The notes beneath the pieces are model-generated. The model ran no database searches. It was not told the DNA's origin and saw only the letters and a list, made by a program, of their open reading frames with translations. From an uncultured Collinsella sp. (GTDB lineage: Bacteria; Actinomycetota; Coriobacteriia; Coriobacteriales; Coriobacteriaceae), in the NCBI GenBank assembly GCA_959602875.1, contig CAUGVQ010000036.1:1-17484 (forward strand): DNA of 17,484 nucleotides. The letters are read 5' to 3'. Positions 1 to 9,386 of this stretch are shown here, piece by piece. Each line of letters begins with the position of its first letter. The first letter of the stretch is position 1. Made by a program: the position numbers and the translations under genes.

Positions 1-22
1 TACCACTGTGTTGGCCGTTGCC

Positions 23-1159
23 TTAGAAGTTGCCGCGCTTCAGGAAGTCGGGAAGCTCGAACTGGTCGTTGCCAAAGTTGTGAACCTGCTCGCCACCGAT
101 GGTGCGGCTGCTCGCAGCCGGGGCGGCAGGAGCGGCCGTGCGCGCAGGCGCGGAGTCAGAGGCCTTGGACGATGCAGAGAAGAGCTCGTCCTGACGGCTG
201 ACGTTGGCATCGGAGAAGCCGGTAGCGATAACGGTGATGCGCACCTGATCGCCCAGCGACTCGTCCACAACGGTACCGAAGATGATGTTGGCCTCGGGGT
301 CAACGGCGCTCGCAACGAGATCGGCGGCGTCGTTGATCTCCTGGATGCCGAGGTCCTTGGAACCGGCGATGGAGAGCAGCACGCGAGTAGCGCCGTCGAT
401 GGAGCTCTCGAGAAGCGGGCTCGAGATGGCCTGCTGGGCGGCGTCGACCGCGCGGGTGTCACCGGAGGCGGTGCCGATGCCCATCATGGCGGTACCGGCC
501 TGCTTCATGATCGTCTTGACGTCGGCGAAGTCGAGGTTGATGACGCCGGGGACGGTGATGAGGTCGGTGATGCCCTGGGTGCCCTGCGAGAGGACGGCGT
601 CCGCCATGGAGAAGGCCTCGAGCATGGTGGTCTTCTTCTCGGCGATGTCGAGCAGCTTGTCGTTGGGGATGACAATCATGGTGTCCACGCTCTGAGCAAG
701 GGTGTCGATGCCCTCCTCAGCGGACTTCTTGCGCTTGCGGCCCTCGAAGGTGAAGGGCTTGGTGACGACGGCGACGGTGAGCGCGCCGATGTCGTTCATG
801 GCGATGTCGGCCACGATGGGAGCAGCGCCCGTACCGGTGCCGCCACCCTCGCCCGCGGTGATGAACACCATGTCGGCGCCGGCGAGCGCCTCCTTGATGT
901 CGTCACGGCTCTCGTCGGCCGCCTTACGGCCGATCTCGGGGTTGGCGCCGGCGCCGAGGCCGCGCGTGATGTCGGTGCCGATGTGCACCTTGATATCGGC
1001 ATCGGAGATGGCGAGAGCCTGGGCATCGGTGTTGATGGCAACGAACTCGACGCCGCGGATGCCCTCCTCGATCATGCGGTTGACCGCGTTGGTGCCGCCA
1101 CCGCCCACGCCGACTACCTTGATGACGGCAAGATAGTTGTTGATCTCGTTCTCGTGCAT
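23..1159 (-). CDS. ftsZ: Cell division protein FtsZ
   Basis: FtsZ is the tubulin-like GTPase that polymerises into the cytoplasmic Z ring and recruits the divisome. From the chosen start the protein is 378 aa, normal for the family. Visible motifs are the N-terminal VVGVGGGGTNAV (residues 15-26), the tubulin signature GEGGGTGTGAAP (103-114), and the catalytic T7 loop NLDFADV (208-214). A short alanine-rich linker (about 318-365) leads to the C-terminal partner-binding peptide ELPDFLKRGNF. The ATG at 1159 is chosen because GGAGG lies five bases upstream and the protein then begins MHENEINNYL. An in-frame ATG at 1189 would add ten residues but lies ahead of that ribosome binding site. It is the last gene of the cluster here, separated from ftsQ by about 200 bases, so it probably also has its own promoter. 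No ftsA precedes it, as in other Actinobacteria. Confidence 0.97.
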   Translation of the reverse strand: MHENEINNYLAVIKVVGVGGGGTNAVNRMIEEGIRGVEFVAINTDAQALAISDADIKVHIGTDITRGLGAGANPEIGRKAADESRDDIKEALAGADMVFITAGEGGGTGTGAAPIVADIAMNDIGALTVAVVTKPFTFEGRKRKKSAEEGIDTLAQSVDTMIVIPNDKLLDIAEKKTTMLEAFSMADAVLSQGTQGITDLITVPGVINLDFADVKTIMKQAGTAMMGIGTASGDTRAVDAAQQAISSPLLESSIDGATRVLLSIAGSKDLGIQEINDAADLVASAVDPEANIIFGTVVDESLGDQVRITVIATGFSDANVSRQDELFSASSKASDSAPARTAAPAAPAASSRTIGGEQVHNFGNDQFELPDFLKRGNF

Positions 1160-1164
1160 GTGGT

Positions 1165-1169
1165 CCTCC
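1165..1169 (-). promoter_or_regulatory. Ribosome binding site deciding the ftsZ start
   Basis: GGAGG on the minus strand, five bases (ACCAC) before the ATG at 1159. It lies inside the alternative longer reading from 1189, which argues for the shorter FtsZ. Confidence 0.8.
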
Positions 1170-1220
1170 GATGCGACGGGTTGAGCCATCTTGGCTGACG
1201 TAGATAACCTTAAAGCTCAA

Positions 1221-1281
1221 GTTTACATTAAAGGGCGAGGTAAACCCGCTTATCTTTGCACAAATTGCAGGTCACCGTCAA
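1221..1281 (-). promoter_or_regulatory. Candidate ftsZ promoter/operator region
   Basis: The ftsQ-ftsZ gap is noticeably more AT-rich than the genes around it. Reading the minus strand there is a -35-like TTGACG (1281-1276), then GATAAG (1254-1249) as a poor -10 at an over-long 21-base spacing. A perfect 6-bp inverted repeat follows, with GTTTAC and GTAAAC arms at 1221-1226 and 1240-1245 and a 13-base spacer. A separate ftsZ promoter is common in dcw clusters, but the elements here are weak and the assignment is an inference. Confidence 0.3.
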
Positions 1282-1356
1282 ATGGAGAGGCCTAAATTGT
1301 GGAGTTACCAGAAGAAGCGCAGGTAGTTGCGGCAACCGTTCGCCGAATCACCCACC

Positions 1357-2739
1357 CTAATCGGTCGGTGCGCTCCTAAACGTATAGTTGTCGGGCACAC
1401 GAACGTTGATGTAGGTGACGCCCTGCTGCTGCTCGAGCAAGCGCGTAACGACCCGCTCCTTGGTCTCGATGTCATCGGGCGCGCCGAGCGAGACCTCAAT
1501 GCCGGAGTCGAGGTAGGCCGTGATCGCATCGACCGAAGGCAGAGACAGGCTCTGGATCTGGGCGATGAACTCGGGCGAGAAGCCGTTCGCGTAGGCAAGG
1601 CCGGCAAGCACGACCTCCGAAGTTACTTCACGCCCCGTAGAGGGCTCCACATCGGCGGGGACGTCCGTGAAGAGGATCGCGCCGTCCTTGCGGGCAAGAG
1701 CGCGCGCCGCGTGTGCCCCCGTAAGCGTCTGGCCGCCTTCGACGGCACCCTCGACCACATTGCCCTCGGCGTCGGTCGAGACGGAAAGAGACACCGGTGC
1801 GATCCAGTTACCATCGCTGCCGATGGCCCAGGCGATGTCATCGGCGGGGATGTAGACGATGGCGGCGACGGTGCGCTCCTCGGGCTTGATGCGCAGGGTG
1901 TGCGGGAACTCGCGCTCGATGGAGACGCCCGTCACCCACGGGTTCTCAGAAAGCGCCTCGGTGATGGCGTCTGCGTTGACGTTGAAAAGCGTTGTGCCGC
2001 TGGGGATGGTGACCAGGCGCTGGACCGTCTCGGTGGAGACGTGCTCGCTCCCCTCGATCACTACATCGGTTGCAGCAAAGACGGGCGAGTTGACGAGCAC
2101 CACGCCGCCGACGCCGAGCACGAGCGCGCAGGCGACGACGATGGCGATGACCTTGCCGGAGGCAAGGCTGCCTACCGCATGGGCGATTCCCGCAAACACC
2201 GCTCCGATGCGCCCGAGTAAGGAGGCTGCCTTACCGGCAGGTGCCGGCTTGGCGGGGGCGGCGACCGTGGTAAGCGGCTTCATGCGGCGCTGGGGCTTCT
2301 TGAGTGCCGCAACGGCGGGAGTGGAGAGCTTGGAGCCGGTGGGCTTTTGGGCATCGGGCTTCTGCTTGAGGGGCTTGGATGCCGGAGCACTCGCCTGCTT
2401 GCGCATCACCGGCTTGCCCGCGGGCTTGTTTGCAGAAGAAACCTTAGGCGCCACGGTTAACTGCTTTTTGGCTGCTACGGGCTTTTTTGAGGCTACCGTG
2501 GCAGACCCCAGGCGCGCCTGCGGCTGTACCGTGCGCTTCTTGGACCCGGGACGCGCCGAGGGGGTGCCCACGCGCGTGCGAGCCGTATAGGAGGAGATGG
2601 GCTTTTTAGCCTGACGCGGCGCAGGCGCGGGAGCTGCCTGCGGACGCGGGGCGCTCGCCTTGGAACCGGCACGACGAAAGGTGGGCTTCGAGGCCTTAGA
2701 AACCGAGGAATTTGACTTCCGGTTGGAGCTCGACGCCAT
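1357..2739 (-). CDS. ftsQ: Cell division protein FtsQ/DivIB
   Basis: FtsQ is a single-pass membrane protein of the divisome that bridges FtsL/FtsB-type partners and controls the septal synthase FtsWI. The 460-aa product has three parts. A cytoplasmic tail of about 195 residues is very rich in Lys, Ala, Pro and Ser. One membrane segment spans about 197-217 (VIAIVVACALVLGVGGVVLV). An extracytoplasmic POTRA domain runs from about 222 (FAATDVVIEGSEHVS) to 290, followed by the FtsQ beta domain. The tail is far longer than the roughly 25 residues of E. coli FtsQ. The start at 2739 is chosen because AGGAGG sits 12 bases upstream and falls inside the first codons of the alternative ATG at 2760. The gene overlaps the end of murB by 44 bases, implying translational coupling. 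Confidence 0.9.
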   Translation of the reverse strand: MASSSNRKSNSSVSKASKPTFRRAGSKASAPRPQAAPAPAPRQAKKPISSYTARTRVGTPSARPGSKKRTVQPQARLGSATVASKKPVAAKKQLTVAPKVSSANKPAGKPVMRKQASAPASKPLKQKPDAQKPTGSKLSTPAVAALKKPQRRMKPLTTVAAPAKPAPAGKAASLLGRIGAVFAGIAHAVGSLASGKVIAIVVACALVLGVGGVVLVNSPVFAATDVVIEGSEHVSTETVQRLVTIPSGTTLFNVNADAITEALSENPWVTGVSIEREFPHTLRIKPEERTVAAIVYIPADDIAWAIGSDGNWIAPVSLSVSTDAEGNVVEGAVEGGQTLTGAHAARALARKDGAILFTDVPADVEPSTGREVTSEVVLAGLAYANGFSPEFIAQIQSLSLPSVDAITAYLDSGIEVSLGAPDDIETKERVVTRLLEQQQGVTYINVRVPDNYTFRSAPTD

Positions 2740-3607
2740 ACGCCTTTCGTACCTCCTCATGCACCTTCTTTATGACCGCCGCGACATCCTCGGCGCGGGC
2801 GGTTCCCGTATTGACGATAAAGTTACCGTGAATCGGCGACACCTCGGCCCCGCCCACGGAAAAACCCTTCAATCCACAGTCCTCAATCATCTTTCCCACA
2901 CTCATGTCGGGCGGATTCTTGAAGACCGAGCCGCAGCAGGCGCTGCCGAGCGGCTGCGATTTGCGACGGCGGTCGAGTGAGCGCTCCATACGAGAGCGAA
3001 TCTGCGCCTTATCGCCGGGGGCGAGCTTGACCGTTGCCTCGAGGACGATCTCGTCACGCGGGAGTGTGCAGGTCCTATACCCCCAGAAGACGTCGTCATG
3101 GCTGTAATGGCGCAGGCCCACACCCGGCTTCAGGGTGAGCACGTCCTCGATGACCGACCCCATCCACTCGGTGCGGGTGCCGGCGTTCATGGAGACGGCA
3201 CCGCCCACCGTGCCGGGGATGCCCACGGCAAACTCAAGGCCGGTAAGGCCGCGTGAGAGCGCCTCGTTTACCAAGCGCGCCAAGATAACGCCCGCGCCCA
3301 CCGTGAGCGTGACGCCGTCGTCTGCGCAGATCATGCGCGAGAACTCGCGGCCGAGGGTCACGACCGCACCGCGGTAGCCCTCGTCTGCCACGAGCAGGTT
3401 GGACCCCTTGCCGATGATGACCCAGGGGACGTCCTCCTCGGTGAGCACGTCGAGCGCGCGGCGCAGCGCGTGGTAGCTGTGGCACACGAGGAACAGGTCT
3501 GCCTTGCCGCCGATACGGTAGCTCGTATGGCGGGCCAGGCTCTCCTGCTCGATAAGCTCGGTGTCGGCGGCGCCCGAGAGCGCCATGACGGCGTTGAAGA
3601 GGCCCAT
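2696..3607 (-). CDS. murB: UDP-N-acetylenolpyruvoylglucosamine reductase MurB
   Basis: MurB is the FAD-dependent cytoplasmic enzyme that reduces UDP-GlcNAc-enolpyruvate with NADPH to UDP-MurNAc, the second committed step of peptidoglycan precursor synthesis. The 303-aa length and a compact GYR motif region fit the shorter type II MurB. Visible motifs are SYRIGGKADLF (29-39), GKGSNLLV (67-73), the FAD-binding GIPGTVGGAVSMNAG (129-143), GYRTC (R178), CGSVFKNP with the catalytic Ser227, and QPEVKFLGF with the catalytic Glu297. The ATG at 3607 lies five bases after the murC stop, with an AAGGA about twelve bases upstream. Its 3' end overlaps ftsQ. The position between murC and ftsQ is common in Gram-positive dcw clusters. 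Confidence 0.96.
   Translation of the reverse strand: MGLFNAVMALSGAADTELIEQESLARHTSYRIGGKADLFLVCHSYHALRRALDVLTEEDVPWVIIGKGSNLLVADEGYRGAVVTLGREFSRMICADDGVTLTVGAGVILARLVNEALSRGLTGLEFAVGIPGTVGGAVSMNAGTRTEWMGSVIEDVLTLKPGVGLRHYSHDDVFWGYRTCTLPRDEIVLEATVKLAPGDKAQIRSRMERSLDRRRKSQPLGSACCGSVFKNPPDMSVGKMIEDCGLKGFSVGGAEVSPIHGNFIVNTGTARAEDVAAVIKKVHEEVRKAYGVELQPEVKFLGF
2752..2757 (-). promoter_or_regulatory. Ribosome binding site deciding the ftsQ start
   Basis: AGGAGG on the minus strand, 12 bases before the ATG at 2739. It forms codons 2-3 of the alternative ATG at 2760, which has only a weak GAAGG three bases in front of it. The spacing is longer than ideal, so the start is probable rather than certain. 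Confidence 0.6.
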
Positions 3608-3612
3608 CGTGC

Positions 3613-5031
3613 TTAGGCTTCCTTAGACGAGAGATAGGAGATGAACTCGGGACCGACCGTGGTCACGTCACCCGCACCCATGGTGAGGAGCAAATCGCCC
3701 TCGTCGACGATGCGCGAGAGCTCCTCGGACACCGCCAGGCGGTCGGCGATGTAGTGGACCTCCTTGCCCGGATGGCGCTTCTCCACGAGGTCGGCGAGCA
3801 TCTTGCTCGTCACACCGGGGATGGGCATCTCACCGGCGGAGAACACGTCGATAAGCACCAGGCGGTCGGCGTCGGCAAAGGCATCGGCAAAATCGTCGGC
3901 GAACGCCTGAAGACGCGAGTAGCGGTGCGGCTGGAAGACAACGTCAACATGGTTGTAGCCAAGCGATTTGGCCGCGGCAAGGGTCGCGCGAATCTCGGTG
4001 GGGTGATGGCCGTAGTCGTCCACCACCGTCACACCGGCGACCTCGCCCACATGGGTGAAGCGGCGGCGGACACCCTCAAAGCTCGAGAGGGCGCGGGCGG
4101 CGGAGGCGATGTCGAGGCCGAGTACGTCTGCCACGATAATCGAGGCGGTCGCGTTCAGCAGGTTGTGGCGACCGGGGTTGTTGCGAATCTCGATATCGAC
4201 CGAACGGTCACCGGAAAGACGGACCGCAGCGGCATTGGCGATGTTTTGCGCATGGGCGTGCGGCGCGCAGACGACGTCGTTGCCCTCCTCAAAGCCGTAG
4301 GTGATAACGCGGCGGCCGGTGCTGCGCGCAAGCTCAGCCAGGCGCGGGGAATCACCGCAGACAATCACGGTACCGTCCTCGCCCACGAGGCTCATGAACT
4401 CGGCAAAGGTGCGCTCGATCTCCTCGAGGGAGCTGTAGTGGTCAAGATGGTCCGCCTCGACGTTGGTAACGATCACCACGTTGGGGTTGAGGTAGAGGAA
4501 GGAGCTGTCAGACTCGTCCGCCTCGGCAACAAAGTAGGGGCCGTGGCCGTTCTTGCCGTTGGTGTCAAAGCCCTCGACGATACCGCCGATGAGGAAGCTC
4601 GGGTCCTCCCCCATGCGGTCGAGCATGGTGGCGACCATAGACGAGGTCGTGGTCTTGCCGTGCGTGCCCGCCACGGCGACGGTGGTGTAGCCCTGGCCGA
4701 GCGCGGAGAGCATCTTGGCGCGGGGCCACACGGGAATGCCGAGCTCGCGCGCACGGGCGAGCTCGGGGTTGGTCTCGGGGATAGCGGTGGAGACGACCAC
4801 CACGTCGGGGCTCACCTCGTCGATGGTGGAGGCGGTGTGACCGATGTGGATATCGACGCCGGCACGCGTGAGCTGGCGGATGTAGCGCGAGGTCTTGAGG
4901 TCGGAACCAGAGACCGCAAAGCCGCGCTCGTGCAGGACGAGCGCGATACCGCTCATGCCCGCACCGCCAATACCAATGAAATGGGCGCGCTTGAACGAGG
5001 GCGCTGCGGACGAGGTCGGGGTGTCTGTCAT
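3613..5031 (-). CDS. murC: UDP-N-acetylmuramate--L-alanine ligase MurC
   Basis: MurC adds L-alanine to UDP-MurNAc using ATP, the first of the Mur ligase steps, in the cytoplasm. The 472-aa length is typical. The N-terminal Rossmann motif FIGIGGAGMSG (18-28) and the ATP-binding AGTHGKTTTSS (121-131) mark MurC rather than its paralogues. EADESDSS (170-177), NVEADHLDHY (190-199), FEGVRRRF and DDYGHHPTEI also match the family. The start ATG has AGGGAG about seven bases upstream. The gene follows a 165-base gap after murG that may hold an internal promoter, and is followed after five bases by murB. Confidence 0.97.
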   Translation of the reverse strand: MTDTPTSSAAPSFKRAHFIGIGGAGMSGIALVLHERGFAVSGSDLKTSRYIRQLTRAGVDIHIGHTASTIDEVSPDVVVVSTAIPETNPELARARELGIPVWPRAKMLSALGQGYTTVAVAGTHGKTTTSSMVATMLDRMGEDPSFLIGGIVEGFDTNGKNGHGPYFVAEADESDSSFLYLNPNVVIVTNVEADHLDHYSSLEEIERTFAEFMSLVGEDGTVIVCGDSPRLAELARSTGRRVITYGFEEGNDVVCAPHAHAQNIANAAAVRLSGDRSVDIEIRNNPGRHNLLNATASIIVADVLGLDIASAARALSSFEGVRRRFTHVGEVAGVTVVDDYGHHPTEIRATLAAAKSLGYNHVDVVFQPHRYSRLQAFADDFADAFADADRLVLIDVFSAGEMPIPGVTSKMLADLVEKRHPGKEVHYIADRLAVSEELSRIVDEGDLLLTMGAGDVTTVGPEFISYLSSKEA

Positions 5032-5054
5032 GCGTATGCTCCCTAAAGAGGCTG

Positions 5055-5087
5055 GTTGTATCAGCTTGTTACTTTAGCGCAATTGTA
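5055..5087 (-). promoter_or_regulatory. Weak candidate promoter for murC-murB-ftsQ
   Basis: In the 165-base murG-murC gap the minus strand shows TTGCGC (5082-5077), a 16-base spacer and TACAAC (5060-5055). A second -10-like TACAAT lies at 5087-5082. Matches to the sigma-70 consensus are only partial. The gap is AT-richer than its neighbours and far longer than other junctions in the cluster, which supports a regulatory role. Confidence 0.3.
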
Positions 5088-5125
5088 AAGGGTTGGCGAG
5101 GAGGGGCCGTGTGGGTTCAACGCGG

Positions 5126-5140
5126 GCTGTGTAGCACAGC
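5126..5140 (-). repeat. Short perfect hairpin in the murG-murC gap
   Basis: GCTGTG and CACAGC form a perfect 6-bp stem with a three-base loop. No T tract follows on the minus strand, so it is not a standard terminator. It could be a processing or attenuation structure, or chance. Confidence 0.4.
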
Positions 5141-5196
5141 GCAGCTCAAGACCATATGTCGCATTGAGTTGCCCGGACACACACGGTGCTTTCTCG

Positions 5197-6324
5197 CTAG
5201 CGGGCGACGCGCTCCAACTCGTCCGCCAGGTGCTCGGCAGCCTCGGCTTGGTTGAGACCACAAGCCGCCTCGTGCATCTGCGCGCGGCGCGCGGGGTCGG
5301 CGATAAGGCCCAAAAGCTCGTCTGCAAAGGGACGCCCGTCAATATCGGCGTCCTTGAACATAACGGCGGCACCGGCTTCGGTGAGCAGGTGCGCGTTGGT
5401 GGTCTGATGGTCCGCCGTGGCAAAGGGATAGGGTACGAGCACCGCGGGCACGGCGAGCGCCGCGATCTCGGCGATCGAGGATGCGCCGGCACGGGAAAGG
5501 ACAAGGTCCGCCGCCGCGAGCACGTCTCCCATGCCCTCGATGTAGCTCTGAACGCGGTAGCGCTCCGCCTCCTCGGGCGTGAGGGCAAGCGCGTCGCGCG
5601 TTGCCTCAAAGTCGTCCGCACCTGTGGAGTGCAGGATGTAAAGGCTAGGGATTGCGAGGAGCTCGTGCTTGAGTGATGCCATGCGCTCGTTCAGGTGGTG
5701 CGCGCCGAGAGACCCGCCAAAGACCACCAGAAGCGTCGCATCCTCAGGCACGCCCAGGGTGGCGCGGCCACGGGCGCGGTCACCGTCGAGCACCTGACGG
5801 CGCACCGGGTTGCCCGTAAAGCGGATGGCATCCTCGCGGGCGCCGGCACGGCGGAAGACGTCCGCCACGCTCGGCTGCGCGATGGCAATGAGCGCGGCAT
5901 CGCGTGCCGTCTGCTTGTTGGCAAGGCCCGGTACCGAGTTCTGCTCGTGCAGGGCAATAGGGATATGCAGGCGCTTGGCCGCGCGCATGAGCGGGAGCTC
6001 CACGTAGGCACCAAAGCCTATGGCGACGTCGGGCTTAAGCGCGGGGTCGTCGCGAAACGCCTTGGCAAGACGGCGCTCCTCGTGCGCAAGGTGCGCGAGC
6101 GCCGTAGCGAGCGTCCAGGGACGCTGGCGGTCAAAACCCGTCACGTGGACCGGAAAGAAGTCAAAACCCGCCTCCGGGACGAGCCTGCCCTCGAGGCGAC
6201 GCTCCTCGCCAAAGAAGCGAACCTCGTGCCCGCGTTCGCGCAGGCACTCGGCAAGGGCGAGAGCGGGATTCACATGGCCTGCGGTGCCGCCGGCGGCAAT
6301 CGCTACGCGCAGCTTACCTGTCAT
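5197..6324 (-). CDS. murG: Lipid II synthase MurG (UDP-GlcNAc transferase)
   Basis: MurG transfers GlcNAc from UDP-GlcNAc to lipid I at the inner face of the membrane, making lipid II. The 375-aa length is normal. It is a GT-B fold enzyme: the N-terminal glycine loop AGGTAGHVNPALALAE (11-26) is the lipid-phosphate contact, in the TAGH form usual for Actinobacteria. HEQNSVPGLANK (126-137) and the second glycine loop FGGSLGAHHLN (202-212) follow, then SRAGASSIAEI (277-287) and VPYPFATADHQTTNA (297-311) for UDP-GlcNAc binding. The ATG is preceded by AAGGAG at five bases and overlaps the ftsW stop by 11 bases, so it is coupled to ftsW. Confidence 0.97.
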   Translation of the reverse strand: MTGKLRVAIAAGGTAGHVNPALALAECLRERGHEVRFFGEERRLEGRLVPEAGFDFFPVHVTGFDRQRPWTLATALAHLAHEERRLAKAFRDDPALKPDVAIGFGAYVELPLMRAAKRLHIPIALHEQNSVPGLANKQTARDAALIAIAQPSVADVFRRAGAREDAIRFTGNPVRRQVLDGDRARGRATLGVPEDATLLVVFGGSLGAHHLNERMASLKHELLAIPSLYILHSTGADDFEATRDALALTPEEAERYRVQSYIEGMGDVLAAADLVLSRAGASSIAEIAALAVPAVLVPYPFATADHQTTNAHLLTEAGAAVMFKDADIDGRPFADELLGLIADPARRAQMHEAACGLNQAEAAEHLADELERVAR

Positions 6325-7969
6325 ATCGACTCCTTCCGCGCTGCCCGCCTCCGCGCGGGCCCGGGTTGCGGTCCCGGTCGCGCGTACGCAGGCGCTCGGC
6401 CGGATCGTAGTCCAAGTTTATCCGTTCGTAGCCGCCCGCAGGCGCCTGAGAACGGCCAAAGCCGCGAGCGGTCGAGCCAAAGCGCGTGCTCGGCGCCGGG
6501 CGCTCGGCACGGCCCGCAGGGTAGGACGCGCCAGCACTACCGTCCACCACCGTAAACGCGGAGTTTCGCTCCGAACGACGGCGCGCGGGGCCGGCGGTAC
6601 TGCCCTCAATGCGCACTGCAGGCGCGGCATAAGCATCCACGGGATACCCCTCAGCGGCAGCGCGGCCCTCCCCCACCACGCTCATGTGCGAGCGGCGCAC
6701 ATCGTGCACCGTCACCGGGTTGCTCTCGAGCGAGACCCGCATGACAAGGCCCGCCACCGCGAGCATGGCGATCATGGACGAGCCGCCGTAGGAGATAAAG
6801 GGCATGGTCTTGCCCGTCATGGGCGTGACACCGAGGATACCGAGGGCGTTCACGAGGAACTGCAAGAAGATAATGACACCGCAGCCGTAGGCGATAAGGC
6901 GCCCCTGCACCGTGGGCGACTGCTCGGCGATCTTGAAGATGGCGACGACCATGAGCGCGTAGACCGCAAAGAAGATGAGCATGCCAAAGAAGCCGAGCTC
7001 CTCGCCGATGATGGCGAGGATGTAGTCGTTGTGCGCCTCGGGGAGGTAGTTGTACTTCATGGTCGAGTTGCCGATACCGCGGCCAAAAAGCCCGCCCGAG
7101 GCAAACGCCATGATAGCGAGCACCGCCTGGTAGCCGGTGTCGTAGGGGTCCTCCCACGGGTCGCTCGCCATGCGCGCCATACGGTAGTCGGCCGACACGA
7201 TGAAGACGATGGTCGCAAGCACGCCCACCACGAGCACGGCACCGATCACCTTGTAGGAGAAGCCGGCGAAGTAGCACATCGCAAACACCGTGCCGGCGAT
7301 GATAAGGCAGCTGCCGAGGTCGGGCTCGAGGATGATGAGCAGAAGCGGCCCCGCCACGCACGCGCCGAGCATAAGGAGGAAGGTGGCCGTATCGAGGGCC
7401 TCCATCTCGTAATACTCGTGGAAGATCTTTGCCGCTGTGACGATGACGACCGGCTTGACAAACTCCGAGGGCTGGAACTGCTGGCCTGCTATGACAATCC
7501 AGCGGGTGGCGCCGCCGCGCTCCTCGCCCACCAAAAGCACGGCAAGCAAGAGCGCAAGCGTACCGAGCCAGACGACCCACATGACACCGGAGCGCATGAA
7601 CTGCAAGGGGACGGCAAAACTGATCACCGCCATGAGTCCAAGGCCGAGGCCTATGAAGATGCCCTGGCGGACGAGAAAGTGCGTGGCGCTGCCGTACTCC
7701 TTGAGCGCCTCGACGGCGGAGGCAGAGTACACCATGAGCAGGCCGAAGGCGAGGATGGCAAAGAGACAGGAAATGAAGACGAGGCGCGGGCGCATGATGC
7801 GCGCCGGCACGCCGGCGATGAGCTTCTCGCCAAGCGCGGAGTGCTCCGACGCGTCGCGCTTGCGGCGACGGGTGCGGACCTTCTCGCGGATACGGGAGGA
7901 AACGGAGCCCTGCTGGTTCGTTTGGGGCGCGGAGACTGCGTCCGCGCCGGGTCTGCGTGTATCGGGCAT
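6314..7969 (-). CDS. ftsW: Septal peptidoglycan glycosyltransferase FtsW (SEDS family)
   Basis: FtsW is a polytopic SEDS protein that polymerises lipid II into septal glycan together with FtsI. The core (about residues 60-412) has around ten hydrophobic segments and the family motifs QFQPSEF (165-170), EPDLGS (215-220), YLPEAHNDYILAIIGEELG (308-326) and PFISYGGSSM (390-399). Asp315 in that third motif is at the position proposed as catalytic in SEDS enzymes. At 551 aa it is much longer than the roughly 400 of E. coli. A basic N-terminal stretch (VRTRRRKRD, 31-39) and a 140-residue cytoplasmic C-terminal tail rich in Arg, Gly, Ala and Pro account for the difference. Position between murD and murG favours FtsW over RodA. 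The start has AAGGGGA just upstream and follows the murD stop by nine bases. Confidence 0.95.
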   Translation of the reverse strand: MPDTRRPGADAVSAPQTNQQGSVSSRIREKVRTRRRKRDASEHSALGEKLIAGVPARIMRPRLVFISCLFAILAFGLLMVYSASAVEALKEYGSATHFLVRQGIFIGLGLGLMAVISFAVPLQFMRSGVMWVVWLGTLALLLAVLLVGEERGGATRWIVIAGQQFQPSEFVKPVVIVTAAKIFHEYYEMEALDTATFLLMLGACVAGPLLLIILEPDLGSCLIIAGTVFAMCYFAGFSYKVIGAVLVVGVLATIVFIVSADYRMARMASDPWEDPYDTGYQAVLAIMAFASGGLFGRGIGNSTMKYNYLPEAHNDYILAIIGEELGFFGMLIFFAVYALMVVAIFKIAEQSPTVQGRLIAYGCGVIIFLQFLVNALGILGVTPMTGKTMPFISYGGSSMIAMLAVAGLVMRVSLESNPVTVHDVRRSHMSVVGEGRAAAEGYPVDAYAAPAVRIEGSTAGPARRRSERNSAFTVVDGSAGASYPAGRAERPAPSTRFGSTARGFGRSQAPAGGYERINLDYDPAERLRTRDRDRNPGPRGGGQRGRSRYDR

Positions 7970-7978
7970 GGCTTCCCC

Positions 7979-9374
<1,396 letters not shown>

Positions 9375-9386
9375 ATAAAACCCCCG

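Noticed and set aside
23..1189. Longer FtsZ starting at 1189
   Set aside because: The clear GGAGG five bases before the ATG at 1159 lies inside this longer reading, and the ten extra residues do not resemble FtsZ N-termini.
1357..2760. Longer FtsQ starting at 2760
   Set aside because: Its second and third codons are the AGGAGG that serves the ATG at 2739, and its own upstream signal is weak and too close.
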